From NCBI RefSeq assembly GCF_027596085.1, contig NC_072456.1, forward strand, positions 23,877,718 through 23,941,717: a DNA stretch of 64,000 nt. The letters are read 5' to 3'. This document shows, one piece after another, positions 11,939 to 64,000 of this stretch (position 1 is its first letter; each line of letters opens with the position of its first letter). The position numbers and the translations under genes are program-made. The notes beneath the pieces are model-generated. The model was given only the letters and a program-made list of their open reading frames with translations. It was not told the DNA's origin and made no database searches. This stretch comes from Anoplopoma fimbria. Taxonomy: Eukaryota; Chordata; Actinopteri; Perciformes; Anoplopomatidae.

Positions 11939-13384
11939 ACAAAGGCTCCATTATTTAGACCGGCATGAACTCCATTAGGATTTATTACCTCAGCTTTGTC
12001 CCCCGTGAACACGCCTGGCCTGTGTTCCAGATTGGGGGCAAACTGGAGGAAGGAATGGAGGGAAGGGAGAGAGGAAGGAAGGCAACACGTTTGATTAGTT
12101 CGGGGCAAGGGAGTGCTACTGACGTTCCACAGACATGCCTTGTGGAGCGCTGAGAGATTGGATTGATTCTGCTGCCAAAATTGTGAGATTTGTGGGATGG
12201 TTGTCAGCCTGGAGGTATCATAGAATTTAGTTTTTCTAATAGCTGCAACAGCAACAATGGTGTTGTTTTCACCCATTGAGTCAATGTGTGTCATCGCGGC
12301 AAAATGGTGTCCCAAAAGCACCACACGTAGTGGGAACTGCCACAGAAGGGGATTCTAGTCCTTTACCAGCTGTCTGTCTGTCTGTGGACAGATTTGTCAT
12401 TTTGTTCAGTTGCGAAGCCTTGATTTGTAGTTGAGATCAAAATGAAGGTCAATTTATTCTGGTCAGATTCCATCACAGGATGGTCTTGTTTTGGTTGAGT
12501 TTTTATATATATTCACCAGCATAATGCATTTGGAAACGGTAGTTTGCAGTTTGTGTTCTCGTATACCTCAGAAAAAACAGATCTCTTGTCTAAGCACATG
12601 TAGTGATGGTGTGCTGAAGCTTACTTCATGGAAAATCTATATTACTACTGTCATAAAACCTTCGTGTTAGGCAGCAGAGGAACAAGCTGCCGGAGTCATT
12701 TGGTCTCCATGTGAAGAAAGTAGGTCATTGTGGTCAGTTTCCCAATTACAGAGGAGTGTGTCTAATTTATTCAGACGGATTAAAGAGGCAAATCTGTAAT
12801 GCAAATGTGAACAAAAGATCAACAATAAAACTATAAAAAAATCATAATATTTGTTGTGGTGGCGCTTCATAGATTTAATTCACAAAAGGCAAGCTTTTCC
12901 TTTTTGAGTTTTATTGCAATAAATTAGGTTTATATTTGAAATATTTGATCCAAATGCGGATCTCCCAGTTGGCTGGCAAGAGAGAGAGAGAGATACTAAC
13001 TGAAGATTATGATACCTATAAATATTTCCGTCCTTAAACAAACCTATATCGTCCGTATATTCATGACCTCATGTCCTAAGGTTCTCTTTCTGCCTCTGTC
13101 TGTTGGGAATTTATGGTTGAAGGACTAAATTCATGACTGTTCTTCTTACAACACCGGCTGTGAATCTGAAGACCAGATTCCACGAACGCCTGAGTTTTCT
13201 TCTTAAAGCATCGGCTGTAAAGCTGAAGGCTGCTTTCCACAGGAGGCAGAGAGACACAAGCTCTAAAGACATAACCCTAATATAAGACTGTATGACATAA
13301 TCACAAGTGAAATGGGCTTTAACCTGCCAAAACATTTGTAAACACCAATACAACTTGCCACCTACTTCTATGTTTTTGTATAGG

Positions 13385-13388
<4 letters not shown>

Positions 13389-13442
<54 letters not shown>

Positions 13443-13465
13443 CTCTCTGTGTCTCTCTCTCTCTG
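13389..13465. repeat. (CT)n microsatellite
   Basis: About 25 perfect CT units to 13438, then a CT/GT-interrupted tail. Confidence 0.95.
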
Positions 13466-14705
13466 TGTCTTTCACATTGTGTGTCTTTCACATTGTAGGG
13501 AGTCTTCTGCCCGTGTCCAGACATTCTGGTCTAGCTAGTCTAACCTGTCGTTTTATGGGACACGAGCTGCGTGAGCTGTAACACACACACCCATAGCTGT
13601 TTGTGACATGAACGATCTACTGCCTGATTAAGCTTTATGATTGCGTTGAGCTTCCACGGCGACACTGTGGGTTGGGCAGGCGTTATCAATATTAACCTCC
13701 GCGTGCAGAGTGGCAGCGATTAGCAATTACCCGAGGGGGGGGGGGCGCACACACTGGGACTCCACCGACGACATAAACGAGACACGGTGAGGCTCGGATA
13801 ACAACGCACTGAGGGAGAGCGACTTCATTCTCTGCTCAGGACTTCTTTACTCCACCATATCTTTACATAACATGTAGTTCTTTGCTGCTGTATTAATGCT
13901 CTGAATTTGGAATTTACCGTCTTAAAGCGTATCCTCATTTAGTGTAGGTTTTCAGCATATATAATGACACAAATCAAAACCAACGAGGGGTGAGTTGTGC
14001 CAGTACCTGCTTCCTCTGTTGTGAAACCTCCTGCTGGGATTTTAATTGGTCCTCTGATGAGAGGGTGAACCTTCAGTGATGTCAGCTGACAAGCAGCTAA
14101 TGAGGGCTGTCAATCAATAGAAATGATCTCAAACTGCATTATGAATAAGTCTTGAATTCAATTTGTGTGATGACAAAGGCAACTAGAGTTTTTTTTTTCT
14201 AGAAAAGGAAGACCAATTATTAGTCTCTACTGCTGTACATGTCTGGATCAAAGTCTTTGTGTAAAATGAAATGTGCCTCTTAATAATTTTATTGCGGACT
14301 TATTAAGCTTTCTAAGACCCTCTTATGACAATAAGACTCTTTTATGTTTTTGTTCCCTCTATGATAACTGTTAGATTTGAAAATGTTATACAACATTTTA
14401 AATTCAGCCTATAATAATCAGTTCACATAAAATGTACTTTTATCTCCTTTTCCATTCCCGGCAAATGTTACAGCTCTCTCTCTCTCTGTGTTCTTTAATG
14501 TGGGCATTGCTGATGAAACATTTACGTAGAAGTGAGATTAGCTACTGTTTGATATTTATTGCTTCTCTGACTGCTTTTCAATTAAATAACGGTCATGAAA
14601 GTCTAGCGTATAAAGTGACTTCCCACTTGCTTTTATCCAAAACTTTGATGTGGTATCGATCACTATGTGTGCTGGAACAAATTCCCTGCAACTCTCCTAA
14701 TGTCT

Positions 14706-14708
<3 letters not shown>

Positions 14709-14778
<70 letters not shown>
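14709..14778. repeat. (TC)n microsatellite just upstream of the first sbno2 splice acceptor
   Basis: About 35 TC units, ending 41 bases before the acceptor AG at 14818-14819. It extends the natural polypyrimidine tract. Confidence 0.95.
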
Positions 14779-14782
<4 letters not shown>

Positions 14783-14819
14783 CTCTACATCCATCCATAT
14801 CATATTCTGTCCTCCTCAG

Positions 14820-14943
14820 GTCATGGAAAGCATTCTCCCTTGTTAGAACCAAGTACTATCTCGGACACAGCCAGCGCGTCGGTGTCGGTCAGGAGGGTAC
14901 ATAGCCTAAATCAGCTGGTGGTCATGTGTGAAGCTGTGGTCTG
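14820..14943 (+). other. sbno2: sbno2 5' UTR part of first coding exon, with two short uORFs
   Basis: A pyrimidine-rich stretch ending CCTCCTCAG at 14819 looks like a 3' splice site, so at least one non-coding exon should lie upstream. The leader holds two short upstream ORFs: ATG 14823 to TAG 14846 (7 codons) and ATG 14924 to TGA 14944 (6 codons). The second stop shares its A with the main start codon. It cannot be excluded that transcription starts inside this stretch. Confidence 0.6.

Positions 14944-64000
<49,057 letters not shown>

Larger units (their letters stand above)
9656..14708. other. Upstream non-coding region of sbno2, no coding exon seen
   Basis: Contains microsatellites at 10969, 11882 and 13389 and a locally CpG-richer patch at 13630-13830. 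The real sbno2 transcription start and first non-coding exon are probably here or further upstream, but I cannot place them. Confidence 0.5.

Noticed and set aside
13389..13498. Open frames encoding Ser-Leu or Arg-Glu repeats
   Set aside because: They are translations of the (CT)n/(GA)n microsatellite with no flanking coding signal.

Overview
This 64 kb window is vertebrate nuclear DNA and almost certainly from a teleost fish. It has fish-type dispersed repeats, a Tc1-like transposon remnant, very long (CA)n and (CT)n tracts, and small GT-AG exons separated by large AT-rich introns. There is no sign of bacterial or viral gene organisation.

One protein-coding gene can be supported: an ortholog of SBNO2 (strawberry notch homolog 2) on the + strand. 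I traced 31 coding exons from 14944 to the right edge of the window. Every junction keeps the reading frame and has GT/AG borders. They give 1,441 codons with no stop, and the gene is still open at base 64000 inside a glutamine-rich 3' exon. The fish paralogue (sbno2a or sbno2b) cannot be decided from this sequence.

The protein has four parts. Residues 1-287 are a low-complexity, acidic N-terminus. Residues about 288-1000 are the strawberry-notch/SNF2-like ATPase core: Walker A K311, DECH box 414-417, SAT 447-449 and motif VI with R848 and R851. The core is split near residues 650-720 by a basic NLS-like patch and an acidic Ser/Asp linker. Residues about 970-1213 are the conserved SBNO helicase-C-terminal region. 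The rest is a basic coiled coil followed by a Q/N/S-rich tail. In mammals SBNO2 is a nuclear transcriptional co-regulator induced by STAT3 in the IL-10/IL-6 response (established knowledge of the family).

Layout: 1-558 Tc1-like remnant; 559-14819 non-coding upstream DNA with repeats and some enhancer-like sequence; 14820-24271 first three coding exons with two upstream ORFs; 24272-43758 a 19.5 kb intron with paired STAT-type motifs, a palindromic repeat, exon-like debris, long CA repeats and a TATA/GC-box candidate promoter; 43759-64000 dense exons 4-31, whose introns hold a SINE, a roughly 0.6 kb fold-back repeat and a hAT-like remnant.

I found no convincing tRNA, rRNA, CRISPR array or second gene. 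The most interesting signals are regulatory: an uORF whose stop overlaps the main start codon (TGATG), clustered TTCCNGGAA sites, an intronic promoter candidate, and several strong intronic hairpins.
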